Positions 32,701 to 45,096 of a DNA stretch of 64,000 bases are shown here, piece by piece. A program made the translations under genes and the position numbers. Position 1 is the stretch's first letter, and the number at the start of each line of letters is the position of its first letter. Where the stretch lies: assembly GCA_022457065.1 (NCBI GenBank), contig JAJGBQ010000006.1, positions 744,001 through 808,000 of the forward strand, given 5' to 3'. The stretch is from Curvularia sp. ZM96. Lineage: Eukaryota; Ascomycota; Dothideomycetes; Pleosporales; Pleosporaceae. The notes under the pieces were generated by a model. It was not told where the DNA came from and ran no database searches. It worked only from the letters and a program-made list of their open reading frames with translations.

Positions 32701-35700
32701 GTGGCTTCTCCAGTATCAACGAAGAGGCGGCGTACAGAATCAACTGTTCCGCAGGAATCAGCTTCACTCCCCAGTTCATCGCTTGCAACATTTCCGGATG
32801 CTGCCGCCCACACGGACTCATTGGATGGGGACATTGTCACTCAACCAGTTGGTCCCGTATGTTCATCAATCGAAGAACCCATTTCACCTCAAGTGGAGGC
32901 TAGACCTTCGGCGAGACCTGCAACTAAGGTCTATATACCTCCTGATTCTTCTCGACTCGATCCTGCAGCTCGGACAGCGCTTGACCAGTATGAGAAACGA
33001 TCATTGCCAGGAATTTATCTCAACCCCTATGTGAGACAAAAGGTCGCCAGGGGTCGGCCGCGGAAGGCGATAATGGCAACATTTAAGCTACCACGTCTGG
33101 CGGAGATGGGCTGGTTCGTGGCGGATAAGGATGGGGAGCAAGCGACGGATGAAGATGATGCGCTGCATACTCCTGGCACTACGCAGACGACGACACCTCA
33201 CCATGTGGAAGAGGCAGCCGTCTCAAGACAGCCCTCATGTGCTGCGCATTCAAAGCAACCACAAACCGAAATGCAGTTGCCGAGCGACACAGAAATGCAG
33301 CACAATATTCAGAACCATACTCCACCACCTTCTATAGCCGACAAAGGTGTCTCGGTTGATCCTGAAGAGCGGCCAATGCAACATGTAACTGCATCTGTGG
33401 GTACTGAACACAAGGCTAAGGACGATGACACACCCGCGGCTCTAAACCCAAGCGAAGGCGATGCGCTTCAGACTGCCCTTGATACAACAGAAGAACAATC
33501 TCCGCGACCAATTCCGTCGGTGACACGCAGAATAGGCGGCTGGGTACCCATCAACGCGGCCGAGCGGTCGTGTGCTTCGCCGTATCGGAGTCCTTACGCT
33601 GCTAGCCCAATACCAGAGACACGTCCACCATCACAAACTGCAGACCTTGCTCATAGCGGGACAGTTTCGACTTCTGGAACGGATGGTAATCAGACCCTTG
33701 CTGATGGTATTCACAGCGCCATTGTAGAAGCTCCCGTGCCGCGTGTACCAGGAACCAAATCAAGGGCTAAGGAACAGGGAAAAGTGGGCAGTCAGCGCCG
33801 CTTCAGAGAGAAAGTGATCATGGACATTATCAAACGCTGCAACGGCGTCTTCCCCGGCGGCGGTGAAATTCTGCGACCATTCCTCACGCTGTGGCGCGAG
33901 CGGCACTCAAACATCAAAGAGCCTTCCCTTAGTACTATCAACCAGACTCTCAGAACTATGGCTACTCGTCCAGAATTTGGTTTGAAGCACTGGAGCTTTG
34001 CCTCGCAAAACAAAAACACTCCAGGAACGACCACTAGAAGGATGTATACATACGCACACCTGAATGAAAGGAGCCCGGAAGTCTTGAAGTTGGCGTACAA
34101 CATGGCCCAATACTCTCATCAAAAGGAATATACCGCCCGTGTTTCGGAGAAATCGCTTCTGTATTACCCTGAGGAGATTCGTGATCTCATTGGCGAGGTT
34201 GTCTCCTACCAACCGACTCAGGCTGCTCCCAAAGATGAGAGTATCGTCCTCAGTGGATTGAATCCTGAGCTCGAAAAACAAATCAATGAAGCCAAACAGC
34301 GCCGGCGTTCTGAATTGAACAAACAGAAAAAGTTAGAAGTCAAGGCTCGCAGAGTCCAGAACGCTCGAGTTGAACAAGCTCTCTCGAAGCAACCTCAAGA
34401 GTCGGATGGCGCACCGCGCACGAAGCGTGCGAGATTGGCAAGCTTGAATGATAAAAGCAAGCACATTCGGAGGGCTCCGCTATATACTGCAGAAATCGAG
34501 ACCCTCGGCGAGGAGTCCGACGATGCAGAGAATGGCGAACCCGAAGTCGCAGCCACCGACGACGCTGGACAGATTCCACTCGTTTGGACACGCCCTATTG
34601 TTGCACCTGTGCCAGAAAGTGAGCCGGTACCAGTCGGAGAGCAATCTGAGGACGAGGAAAGTGAAGATGAGCCGGCTGATTGGGAAGTGCAAGAAACACA
34701 TGACGACAATGATGCTCAAGCCCATGACCCACTGCCAGCTGCGGGGCCTATCCACGATCAAGCTTTGAACAAGACCGCAACAGCCGAATCAGAACTGCCA
34801 GATGATGAGGCCCTCAATCCAGCCACTGCCGTTGAGAATACCAAGAAGCGTGTAAGAATCGTTGCTCCTCAGGACCAGCCTTCCAACAAGAGGGCTCGCA
34901 TGACATCTACAACCACCGCTAGGTTACAGAATGCGGTACGTACGCCACCGCTCAGCTCAGACGAAGATGCGCAATCTACCTCAGGAGTGGAGGACGACCG
35001 CGAAGGAAATCATGGAGAAGCGCACCTCAGGGCAAAGAAGCAGGGTACTGGAACAGGCCATGGTCGCCATCGAAGCAAGCCTGATCCACCACCAACATTG
35101 CTTGAACGTCTTACTGGCCTTACGGGTGATCAGAACGATCCAGTTTACCAACAACCCCGGAGTGGTCCAAGGGCTAGAAGGCCATCACATTCACAACGTG
35201 AAAGGAAAAAGATGCAGGTCAATAGACACAAGAACGGAACACAATACTCCAAAGCTGTTGACCACCTGGACGAGTTCCAGAAGCTATTCCTCACGTTTGT
35301 GGTCGCATCTTCATTGTCTGGAGAAGGCGGGTCGATGGACTGGAGCTTGGTCAGGAGTGTTTATGCAAACGACAAAAGCTTTGATTTGAACAGGGCTCAT
35401 AAGCTCTGGGGATGGGTGCAGATACACATGGTTAAGCAACTGAACGAGCTCACTACGTCCTTCCAATCACTATACCTGGAAGCTTACGAGGCCGGTAAAG
35501 TTGCTGCTATTGAGGATCCCGAAACACACGATTGGGCAGGCCTCGTACGATGGGCAACACGCAGGTGCACTTATCCTGAGCTTACTCTTCCGCTTTTGCG
35601 CAAAGCATTGCAGCAGTTTGCTATTGAGGAATCGAGCTACGAGAATTTGGATCGTGTTAGCTGGTTCAAGGCCACAACGGCGGATCGAACAAGAACGATG

Positions 35701-37197
35701 CTCCAACTGCAATATTCCTTCACGGCTCCTCTTCATCGATCGCGAAATGCCACCTGGTCGACTGAAGACAGGTTTCTCAAGGCAAGATCATGGATTCGCG
35801 CGAATACAGCGACCCCGCAGATTCATTATGACGCGAATCTGGCACACGAGAAGTTCAAAGAGATAGGCGAATCAACACTGGTCAATGTCGTTGGAAACTT
35901 TGTGGAGAAACAACATCTCAGGATGCGAAAGCTCAAGCGCCTTCTACCAGGACGCAACTTCAATTTCACACAAGCCCTGGCAAAGAAATACGCGAGACTG
36001 TTTCAGCTTGAGGATTTCATGACTGCGGTCCAAGTCAAGAAAAAGATGGACGCTGCTTTCGCAAGTGCAGACCCAGATATGCGTTGGTACAATGTTTCAC
36101 GGTGTGAAGCAGACTGCTCTTTTGCAGCCATCATGACAATGGTCAGCGAGGGAATGGTCAAGCTTGTTCCTCAACTACCGCCTATCAACAACGAATTCCA
36201 AAGCCCACACCCTAAGCTATCAGTATGGGGCTTCTGCGAAGGTGGATACAACCACCGAGCGATCGATCGAACCCGCATGTTCTGGGACATTCATGTCGTT
36301 CCTACGGAAAATTATAGGTTCGGCAACCCTCTAGGAACGCCGTCTAGTCCTACCTCACCCGACGATCACCAGGAAACTACGTCATGGAAAGCCTTGCCTG
36401 AGCCACCGCTTCCTGGAAAGCATGATGCAAATGCTTTGCTTCCCATTTGGAGCAGCATTGATGGCCAGCACGTGACATGGCCATGGTGGTACCGTGTCCT
36501 GAATCTTGTATTACAACCGTTGATTTTCATGGCTGGTGCCAAGACAGCTGATATTCAGTCCCACTGTCCCGAGAACTCGACTGAACTTTTCGAGATTCAG
36601 CTCGTTTTGGATTGGCTTGAGTCTGTTGGTGCGGTCAAGAAAACAGTTGGCGGTGGTTACATTACTCTTCCAGGCTTCTGGGGCGCTTTCGGCGACCAGC
36701 TACGCGACACAGAGAATGACTGGTTCAGCCAGCATGCCAGACGAAAGCAAAAGAACCATGAGAAGCAGCGTTGGCGAATGGATCACAATATGAGGCATTC
36801 TGCACTACAAGCCGATACTGCACAGCGCACCGATAGGACTTCTGCCACGGAAGAAGAAGGCGATACGAGCATGGTAGACGCTGGTGCAGCAGAGTCGGAT
36901 ACCAGTCGTCAGATCTTGGAGAATTCAGAAAGACGAAATGATGCCGTACATAATTCCCTTGACGTCCAGCCTTCTCAAGCAGACCAAGCCAAGTCTGGCT
37001 CTGCGGTGACCGGCAGTCCTGTAGCCACTGAAAGACCCACTCAAGAGCTCTCTGCTACAGCGCACAGAACAAGCGCAGAAAAACCTCCAGAGACGACTGG
37101 CGAGTCAGATGAGGACATAGAGATGAGAGACGCCAGCAAGGATGCAGAGGGTCAGGAGGATATTGATGCCGAGGGCGAGGTTGATGATGACGCATGA
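29768..37197 (+). CDS. TFC3: TFIIIC B-block-binding largest subunit (Tfc3-like)
   Basis: Exons are 29768-29834, 30054-30991 and 31042-37197: 7161 nt and 2386 aa. Exon 1 encodes MATGLDELLDFLLSEIALLGVQ and is joined through a 219-nt intron. The B-block-binding TFIIIC winged-helix domain lies at about residues 218-285 (MEFVLLSLIAARGPAGITQ, KNYISKYPVQANKM). Two AT-hook-like motifs, LGRPRK (about 636) and RGRPRK (about 1006), sit in long disordered acidic/Ser/Pro regions. Further winged-helix-like and helical segments (FRFREK-type, SLSTINQTLRTMATRPEF) occur in the second half. The C-terminus is acidic. TFIIIC recognises the B box of tRNA genes and recruits TFIIIB for RNA polymerase III. The protein is about twice the length of yeast Tfc3, mostly from disordered insertions; the single 6.1-kb exon is notable. 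Confidence 0.9.
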
Positions 37198-37932
37198 TGA
37201 CCATCAGCATCTCATACATGACTTACGAGAAATGCGGAAGCACATCTGGCAACTGCATGGGCAAGATCGATGTACCCTCAAAAAGCCTTTTCTTTTACGA
37301 GTTAATCTTCTTCAGATGCTTTCGTTTTTTTTTTTCATTTGTATGCATAGCGAGGGCGTACATTATATGGGCTTGGTACCATAACCACAACAACTTTTTA
37401 TCAGTGGCAACACGTCAAGATTACTGTACAGTAGATTTTATATGAGAAGCGCTAGTACTATATACTATGCGCAGAGCAATAATAACATAAAGGCTTTTTG
37501 CTTGCCAAAGTCGAAGGGTTTGCGTGAGGTCGCTACTCCAGGATTCGAAGTCATTCTTTCTTCTCAAACTAGCAGTGCATTGTCACAACCAGTTTTCTAC
37601 GAAATCAGTCGCATAATCAAGACTATGTGTAGATCGAGCCAGTCTTCACATATATCAGTTCTCCTATTAGGTGATATGTGTTGGCAGTGTACAACGTGTT
37701 TTAACACAGCGCCAAATGACACGAAAGGACAAAATGTGGATAAACATATCATTAGGTAGAAAACATCTACGGTATACACCTCGCGGCGTAAAAACCACAT
37801 CCTATCTCTCTATCTCTCTCTCATTCCGCCACAAAAGTCCCTCGTAGCGTCACCAGGACAGTTACTCCCTACATTTCCCCCCTCGGCATCGCCATCCTAA
37901 CCCTCACCAACGCCCCCATTACCTCACTCTCT
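37198..37932. other. Convergent 3' spacer
   Basis: The spacer lies between the TFIIIC gene and the small secreted protein gene. It is AT-rich in its middle, and no gene is supported. Confidence 0.5.
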
Positions 37933-38542
37933 CTAGCACTTGGTACTCTTCGCATCTGCCAAATTCTTCTGGTTCTGCTTGGTGCCATCCTGCACCTCCT
38001 GCACCAAGGTGTTCAGCGTCGCCGTATCGGCTGCCGCTGTGCCCGTCAGCCCCTGCACCTGCGACTTCTCCTTGACCTGTGCGCCCTGCACGATGTCGAG
38101 GCCCGCGGAAGCCGGGCTGTTAATCTGCTTTGCGAGTTTCTGGTTGTTGGTGCGGATGTCGATGCCTTTTTGTTGGATGTCAAGAACCTTGGCTTGAGTA
38201 GCTTTGAAGTCGGCGGTGCCGAGTTGTTTTTGGAGGGTCTGAACGCTACGGAGGATGTTAGTGGGAAGGTTTCGGGGGAAATGCATGGAATGGAGGGGAA
38301 ACGTACCCTGCGAGTTCTTGGGCTTGGATGTTGAGGTTGTCTTGAATGCCCTTTTCGAGATCGGCTTTGGCTTTGGCGCAGGTACCGGCGGCGGCGGCTC
38401 CTCCAGCTGCTGCTCCAGTACCAGCAGCGGCTCCAGCACCAGCAGCTCCACCAGCGGCGGGAGCGGCGGCGTTTCCACAGCCTTTGTTTGCTGGGGCGGC
38501 CAGAGCGCTGGCGACGAGGACGAGGAGGGCAAAGGCCTTCAT
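37933..38542 (-). CDS. Small secreted protein, Ala/Gly-rich N-terminus and helical C-terminus
   Basis: Exons in transcript order are 38542-38307 and 38245-37933, giving 182 aa. A clear signal peptide (MKAFALLVLVASALAAPA) is followed by an Ala/Gly low-complexity segment and then a predicted amphipathic, Gln/Lys-rich helical domain (KADLEKGIQDNLNIQAQELAG, VQTLQKQLGTADFKATQAKVLD, LNTLVQEVQDGTKQNQKNL). Three cysteines are visible after the signal peptide: GCGN, GTCAK and the C-terminal STKC. The profile fits a cell-wall or surface protein or an effector candidate. I do not recognise a family, and no GPI signal or Kex2 repeats are seen. The downstream part is preserved in frame across the intron. 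Confidence 0.82.
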
Positions 38543-40888
38543 TTTGAATAGATGTGGATTGGGAGTTTTGGTGAATTAAGATTTAGAAGAAATAGGATAT
38601 ATATATCAGGAATATGATATGATATAGAGAAGCGAAAGGACTCACACCGGGTGAGGAGTAAAGTACAGTTTGTTATTGGAGAAGATGGGATCTGAAGCCT
38701 GTTCTGAAGATATGTAGCAGACGACATCAACTACCTTTTATATCACTCTTGTAGCGTTGTATCTTCACTTCATTCACCCTCTCGGACCGAACGACGACGC
38801 GGCTGACCTTCACGCAGTGACAGATATCAATGATGCATGTCAGCATTCTAACACAGTCTGCACCTCAGTACTGAACTTTTTTCGTCTATAGTACCGGCTG
38901 GTTTTGCGAAGCGGCAGTCTCCTACTGGCGCAAAGGTCCCTAGTTTCGGCGCGATACTTAGGTACGTTCGAACTGTCAGCCGCAAAAGTAGCCAACTGTG
39001 GCCGTGCTTGCCTACAACTGTTTGCTCCGTACGGATGTGGTTCGCTGGATTCGGTTTGCACCAGTTCAACCGGCCGGCCAAATATCACTAGAGACGGCCG
39101 TGATACTCAAAGGGGGTGTTTCGCGTCACAAGTCTGGGGATGAAACTAATCGGTCCGTGGGTGCTTGTCGAAGCTTGATTTTTTGTCTCTTTTGCGAGGC
39201 GACCACGGCGGCAGTCGGAACATTACTATGTCGGTCGATCTGTGTCGGTTAGCAAAGTTTGTTGGGCTTTCGAACGGGTGGAGGATAGTGGTGCTTGTAA
39301 TGCAACAGAGGGGAGTGATTGGGAAGGGAGAAACGCCGGCGAGTGAGTTGAATTTGTCTATGATGAACGGTCTGAATAAACCAATTCGGGAGGTGTTTGA
39401 AAGAGCGTGTCATTGATACAGACTGCTGTGTTCGACAAGATCGCGCTTCGCAGCCAAAGAACTAGCGCAAGGTGGTTGATGGTGCTCAGCAACTCCAGCA
39501 AAAGAACGGATCATGGAACCTACACATCAACTTGCTTCCCTAACTCACAGGTGTCGCATGGCTACTCCTCAAAAGTTCCTTCACAGCCACAAATTATGGC
39601 GTCGGCGTATGGTGAGCATCACGCCTGATCCCTCTCGGAGGTAGAGACCCTCCGGTTACACATCTGCCAGCCAACCCATCAGCCACGCAACAATGGCGGC
39701 GCCTGATATCGCCCCAGGGTTATCCTGCAGGTCTTTCCTTCTCACCTCGGGCCATACAGTAGCATCAACAAAACAACCAGACTGTGCCCTATATTCCGGT
39801 ACTTTCTTGCGTGTGGGATCGTCGTCCAAGACTATTGGCGTTTATAGCCAAGGCAGTCAGGTTGAAACGGCATGTTCGCTCCCTTGTAGCACATCGCTTG
39901 GGCTGTGGTGACAGACACGAGACCTGGGCAGCGATCATACGAGTTTGAGTGATGGGTGCACATCGCTGTTAGCCTGTGGGGACTACTTACTGCTGAAATT
40001 GGTCTTCCACTCATGCGTTGAGATTGGTTTGCTGGAATTCACCGTTGCTCTCTGTCTCACCCGCTACGCAACAAATTTCTCTAGGGCTCACAGTTCAGGA
40101 GGTATAGCTAGGCCGTTTGTCTGCATATGCTGTGCTTTTATCGTCTTTCTGTAGAAATTCCATGCAAAGCGCGTATGCACAAGTATCTCGTACACGTCAA
40201 TACTCCAATACTTTTCATATGCGTAAATCTAGATATAGACATTGCTCACCACTACGATCAAAAAGAAGGACAATAGCACCGGCAAAACCAATCGTCCAGC
40301 TTGCTAAGAATTCAGTTGATGAAGGGTCTCTTTTCCAAATGTCGTATCTCCATTCATGTCTCACGAGCAACGTTGAGGACATGGCCAATATCAGTTGTAC
40401 TTTGTATGTTAAACTAGAACTTACTACAATCGACTCTAAACAAATAGCAAGACTTTCATGACATCATGTCGTAGTACGAGTACTCGCTAACAACAACGGA
40501 TGGTAAAAATGACATCCGAAAAGTCGGACCCTCATGTCAGATACGAGACACAGGTACAAGTCACGACGCCAGCTTTGGAACAATTTTAATGGTATATAGA
40601 TATATTGAAAATCCCCCATCTTTATTCGCTTTCCGCAGTCAAAGCCTTTTAAAATATACAATGACATGCCAAGCAAACCATAGCCAAACTAACCATGTTC
40701 GCGTTGAGAGGAAAAATACAAAAAAGCGCAACGCCAGACTCCCTCTCTCGTTCCTTGTCCAAGTTTCTTTTTTGTTTGGATCAACAGCAACATGAGGACA
40801 TGACGGAATGAGAAAAACCCTCTTCTTCTTCTAATTTCTCATGCGTCTCTCTTCCTTTTTCATACACATAGACATGTTCGCGAGAGCT
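38543..40888. other. Gene-free interval of 2.3 kb
   Basis: Only short overlapping frames without recognisable domains were found. No transposon ends, tRNA or simple repeats were seen. The left end is the promoter of the small secreted protein. Confidence 0.5.
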
Positions 40889-41621
40889 TTACTTCCTCAC
40901 CGTCTTGCTAGCCTTGCTCACCACCTTGACAAGCTCGGCGTAGGCCTCTGCGAACTCGTCGTCGCCCTCGCCCGCCTTCTTACCCATCTTGTCCTTGCTG
41001 ATCATGACCACGCTCGTAGGTCGCTTTGTCGCGCTCGCCTCGCCGAGTTGCGCGCGGCTCTTGATGTAGATGTACGGCACATTGTGGTCTTCGCAGAGAA
41101 CAGGGATATGCGCGATAACGTCCATGGGCGAGATATCAGCGGCGATGACGACGATGGCGGAGGGGTCGGCCAGAGTAGAAGCGGCGCCGGCTGCGGCAGA
41201 CTTGCGCAGCGCTTTGACGACTTCTTTTACACCGCGGCGGAGAGTCTTGGATTTGGCGGCTGTAAAAGGGGAGTGAAAGTTAGCGGATGGAATTGTGTGA
41301 GCGCATGGCAGACGTACACTTCTTGACGGTCTTGAGGATCTTCTTAACGTCCTTGTCGTTGTCGGCCAGTGGGAACGCAAAGGGAACGAGGGCGCCGCGA
41401 GGCTCGTCATCGCCGGATGCGCCGTCCACGACATTGACCATGGAGACCTCTGGTTCCTTCTCCAGCTCTGCCTCTAGTGCATCGGTCATTTCAACATCGC
41501 CCTTGACCTTCTTCTCTTTCTTATCCTTCTTGCTCTTGGTTACGCCATCCTTCTCAGCGCGCTTCTCCTTCTTATCCTTCTTCTCCTTCTTCAGCTTCTT
41601 CTCTTCGATTTCTTTCGACAT
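40889..41621 (-). CDS. NHP2: H/ACA snoRNP protein Nhp2 (L7Ae family)
   Basis: Exons in transcript order are 41621-41318 and 41259-40889: 675 nt and 224 aa. The N-terminal 50 residues are very Lys/Glu-rich (EEKKLKKEKKDKKEKR), then an acidic linker. The L7Ae/Nhp2 domain starts with LVPFAFPLADNDKDVKKILKTVKK and continues LRRGVKEVVKALRK, IVVIAADISPMDVIAHIPVLCE, VPYIYIKSRAQLGEA and TSVVMISKD. Nhp2 binds H/ACA guide RNAs with Cbf5, Nop10 and Gar1 for rRNA pseudouridylation in the nucleolus. The N-terminal extension is longer than in yeast Nhp2. The single 58-nt intron splits a Ser codon. Confidence 0.94.
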
Positions 41622-42482
41622 TATGGATGAATGCGACTGTGTTTTGGAAGAAGAATATGCGAAGAGAGGGGTCGTGTAAATATGTCGGGCAATGCGTGCA
41701 GCTGCGAACAGACGGGCTGGTGTAGCTGGGCCTCGAAATTTTTGGAAAAGTTCAATTGGAGCTCTTCGCGCTAGTTATGCGGCGTGGTCCGTGGGTAACC
41801 AGCATCGATTAGCGGCCTCACCCAGTCCATTACTGAACCATCGCTGGCAACACTGAGATGCATCAGACTCACAGGCTGGCTCTGTTCCATCTGGTTTTCT
41901 TCGTGGGAATTGGGTTTATGCAGTAATAATATTCAGAATCATAATCTATCCACTCAACATAGTCAATACTACTTCCATTCTGTCATTTGTCGCCGTATGA
42001 GGACGCTTCATAAATACTATGGTATATGCACAACAAATCCCAAAAGCTCCATGACCAAAGAAATAGAGGAACAATAACGATAAACACACGGTATTAGCAG
42101 AAATGCGGCGGGCCAACGCAGGCAGCGAGGCCAAAGCAGAGCGATAACACACCTGGGGCCAGCCTCCATTAGTCCAGAAATGCCGATGGGTATGAGCGAG
42201 AGAAAGATATTAGAAGGATGCCAAACAAATAGAGCACATGCTCAGGTGTGTCGCAATCTGGACGACTGCTCCTGTGCGCCGAATTACCCCGATCTTGAGA
42301 AAGCGAAACGATACTAGAAACAGAGTAATGATGCTCGGCGCGCCTAAACTCCATGGCATGCTCCCAGATGCAAGGAGGTGACTGTAGCAAAGAAAATAAG
42401 AAAAACTTTAGTGACATATCAACAGAGAGATGCAAAACAAATCAAGACAGATCGTAAGCGGAGCGGAGCGGGTCGATCGGGC
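41622..42482. other. Intergenic region between NHP2 and the transcription-factor gene
   Basis: This spacer lies upstream of NHP2 and downstream of the C2H2 gene, both minus strand. An RRPE-like motif is listed separately. No gene was seen. Confidence 0.5.
41735..41745 (-). promoter_or_regulatory. RRPE-like element upstream of NHP2
   Basis: On the minus strand this reads CCAAAAATTTC, containing the AAAAATTT core of the ribosomal RNA-processing element found upstream of ribosome-biogenesis genes in yeasts. It lies about 115 bp upstream of the NHP2 start codon. A single short AT-rich match is weak evidence. Confidence 0.35.
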
Positions 42483-45096
42483 CTAGTAGGCCATCTGCAT
42501 CTCGAGGACCTGAACACCACCAGCCGCCATGGATGGTGTAGCAGATCCAGAGCGAGAGGACATGGCATCCTCGTAGCCGACAAGGGCTTGTGAATGGAGT
42601 TTGAAGGCTTCGCCCATGAGCTTAGTAATACTATGCATAGTTAGTGACAAGTTTCATGGAGCAATTGCAGAGTTGACTTACCCCCAAACAACGACTTCGT
42701 CGATCATGCTTCCCCAAAGTCGAGCGACAGTGGAGCTTAGTTTAGCGCCATAGACATCTACCGAGTCATCGTCGAATAGATTGCGCAGCTTGTTGTACAT
42801 GGCGAGTTCTTCTTCGGTGGCGGGCTCCTCGTCGTGTTCCAAACGGTAGAGCCACAAGGTCAGGATTACCATCAGATCCATGCCGGTCAGAGGATGCTCG
42901 ATACTCCAGTTGGTGGCTGAAGTACGTGCGACCCAGCGGATTCCTTGCACGGCAGCGACCTCGATGCAATCGAAGCACTCCTGAATGACCTTGATCATCT
43001 CTGGTGAGCGCTGGACCTTGTCGCGGGCGTTGGTCATGGCGGCGGCGACTTCGTATGAGTCGTGGTAGCGCAGAGCCTCTTGGATCGACTTGAGATCAAC
43101 GACAAGTCGAGCCCGGGTGTTCCTGTACAGAGCCATGGCATTGAAGATGAGTGGGTGGCCCTTGTGTGGAGCGCTGAGCTGAACCACGACCGTCTCAGGC
43201 TCACATAGTTCAAGCGACTTCTCCCAAGTCTCCAGAGCCAATCGAAGCTTATACTCGGTAACAACGTCCTGTAGAGCTTCCGGGCTGCGCTTGTGATACC
43301 ACACCTCGAGGAACAGAGCGTTGATCATGACGCGTGTGGCAAACGCACTGTAGCGCGCAGTCTCGCCTTGAAAGAGGTTGTCATGGGCCTGGCGGAAAGT
43401 GATGATCTTGGACGAGCTCAGGCTTTCACGCCAGGCATCATCGTCCGAAACCTCCATAGTCCAGAGCGATTCGGAGGATGGCAACTCCAAGGTGTCGAAC
43501 TCATTGAAACCCATGGCAGGGGTGTGGTTGTAGGTAAGGGTGAGCAGACCAAAGAAGATGTAGACTGCGTAGTAGGTTCGGCGGCACTGCTCGTCGACGA
43601 CCCATTCTTCATGGTTGGGCTGGGCACCCTCACGTGCATCTGACCGAAGCTTGAGCTCGTACCTGTTTCCTGCCACCATGTTGGCCAAAAGACTCTTGAT
43701 TGAGCAAGCCCACTCGAGTCCCTTTGGATCACCGCTCCAGCTGGAGAAGATCATGTTGAGCAGTGTGCTCTGCATTGTCCACAGGGGACACTTGCGCGAA
43801 CTGAAGTTCTCCTTGTTCTGCAGAAACTGGTTCACCAGCACCTTTGATCCGATGTGGAGCATGTATGCCTGATCCTGGTCGAATATGTACAGTGCTCCTA
43901 TCGATAGCACAGCGAGGAGCAGTGGGGCTGACACCTCGGTGGGATTGAAGGTGGCGGGGTGCAGGAAAGGCAGGTGATGGTGGAACAGATCAAAGTAAGT
44001 CTTCAACAGGCGATTCAGGGTGTTGAGGCTGGGCAGATGGAACGTCTCGAGAAGCGCGTTCTCGCTGTCATACTGCTTAATGTTCTCATAGATCCTCGCG
44101 CACTGCTCTTCCGAGTCCAATTGAGGAGCGCGGGTCATCATCAAGGCCTGGTTGGGGCCAGGCGACTTGCGGTAGTCGACTGGCGAGACGGGTCCCATCA
44201 TCGAGGGGTAGGGCGAAAGCGCGCCCGGGGTACCGAGACCGTTGCCACCGTTCATAGCAGAGAAGGTGGGTGCAAGGCTGTCGTTGCCTGACATGGTGCG
44301 CTCCATCAAGGGAGGCAGTTGGTGAGGATGCGAGCCGAGGGCGCCAGCCGAGGTAAAAGCCGAATGGGCGGTGGGGGACGACTTGGGCTCAGACTGCGGG
44401 ACCATCGAGTCCCTCCAGGGCATCTGGGGCAGCATGTTCTGGCCTGGGGCAGTATAGGGGATGACGGGCTCCATCATGGGCGGGCCGGTGGGGGAGATGA
44501 CGGGCTCGTTGTGCTCGGGAATCATCTCGGGCTCCTGGCTGGCCATGGCCTTGTGGTGGAAGTCGGTCATGAGCATGGCCGCGGCATTGAGATCGTCGTC
44601 CTCGTGCATGGCCTCGTTGTCGGCCTGGATGCGTTCGAGCGTGGTGGCATTGTCGACGGCGGGCGGCTTCGAGGGCCCGGCATCGGCCGCCTTTGTGGCG
44701 CTTCGTCGCTTCTGCTCACTGGGCAGGGGCGCGCCGCCGTCTTTGGCGTGGACGGTGCGGTCGTGGCGGAGGAGGAGGTCGCGACGCACAAAGGTGCTGC
44801 GGCACTTGAGGCACTTGAAGGGGCGTTCTTTGGTGTCTGCGATGAGGGGCAGTTAGCAACGCTGATTCTCAGTCTTCCCCGCAGCGCGACCACGGCGCGA
44901 CGGTCCCGCATCAGTAAACAGCTACCCCGCTCCAAACAAGGCGAGCTCCATCGCGACACTGGGAGAGGGACTTACGGGATCGCTCGTGGCGGCTGCGATG
45001 CTCGCTGCGGCTGAAGGCGCGGTTGCAGAACTGGCACTTGTACTTCTTCTCGGGCGCGCCCGTCTTGCGGCCGGCGGGCGACGAGTTGGACGCCAT
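42483..45096 (-). CDS. C2H2 zinc-finger transcription factor with fungal-specific TF domain
   Basis: Exons in transcript order are 45096-44976, 44836-42682 and 42630-42483: 2424 nt and 807 aa. An upstream in-frame Met at 45117 would add seven residues. Two C2H2 fingers occupy about residues 19-70: YKCQFCNRAFSRSEHRSRHERS then FKCLKCRSTFVRRDLLLRHDRTVH, with an intron between them splitting the linker His (HTKERP). A Pro/Met-rich disordered region leads to a fungal_trans-type domain (PFLHPATFNPTEVSAPLLLAVLSIGALY, RRTYYAVYIFFGLLTLTYNH, GMDLMVILTLWLYRLEH). It is a nuclear DNA-binding regulator of the class that pairs a C2H2 dimer with a middle homology region; the target genes are unknown. A very long upstream interval suggests complex control. 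Confidence 0.92.
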
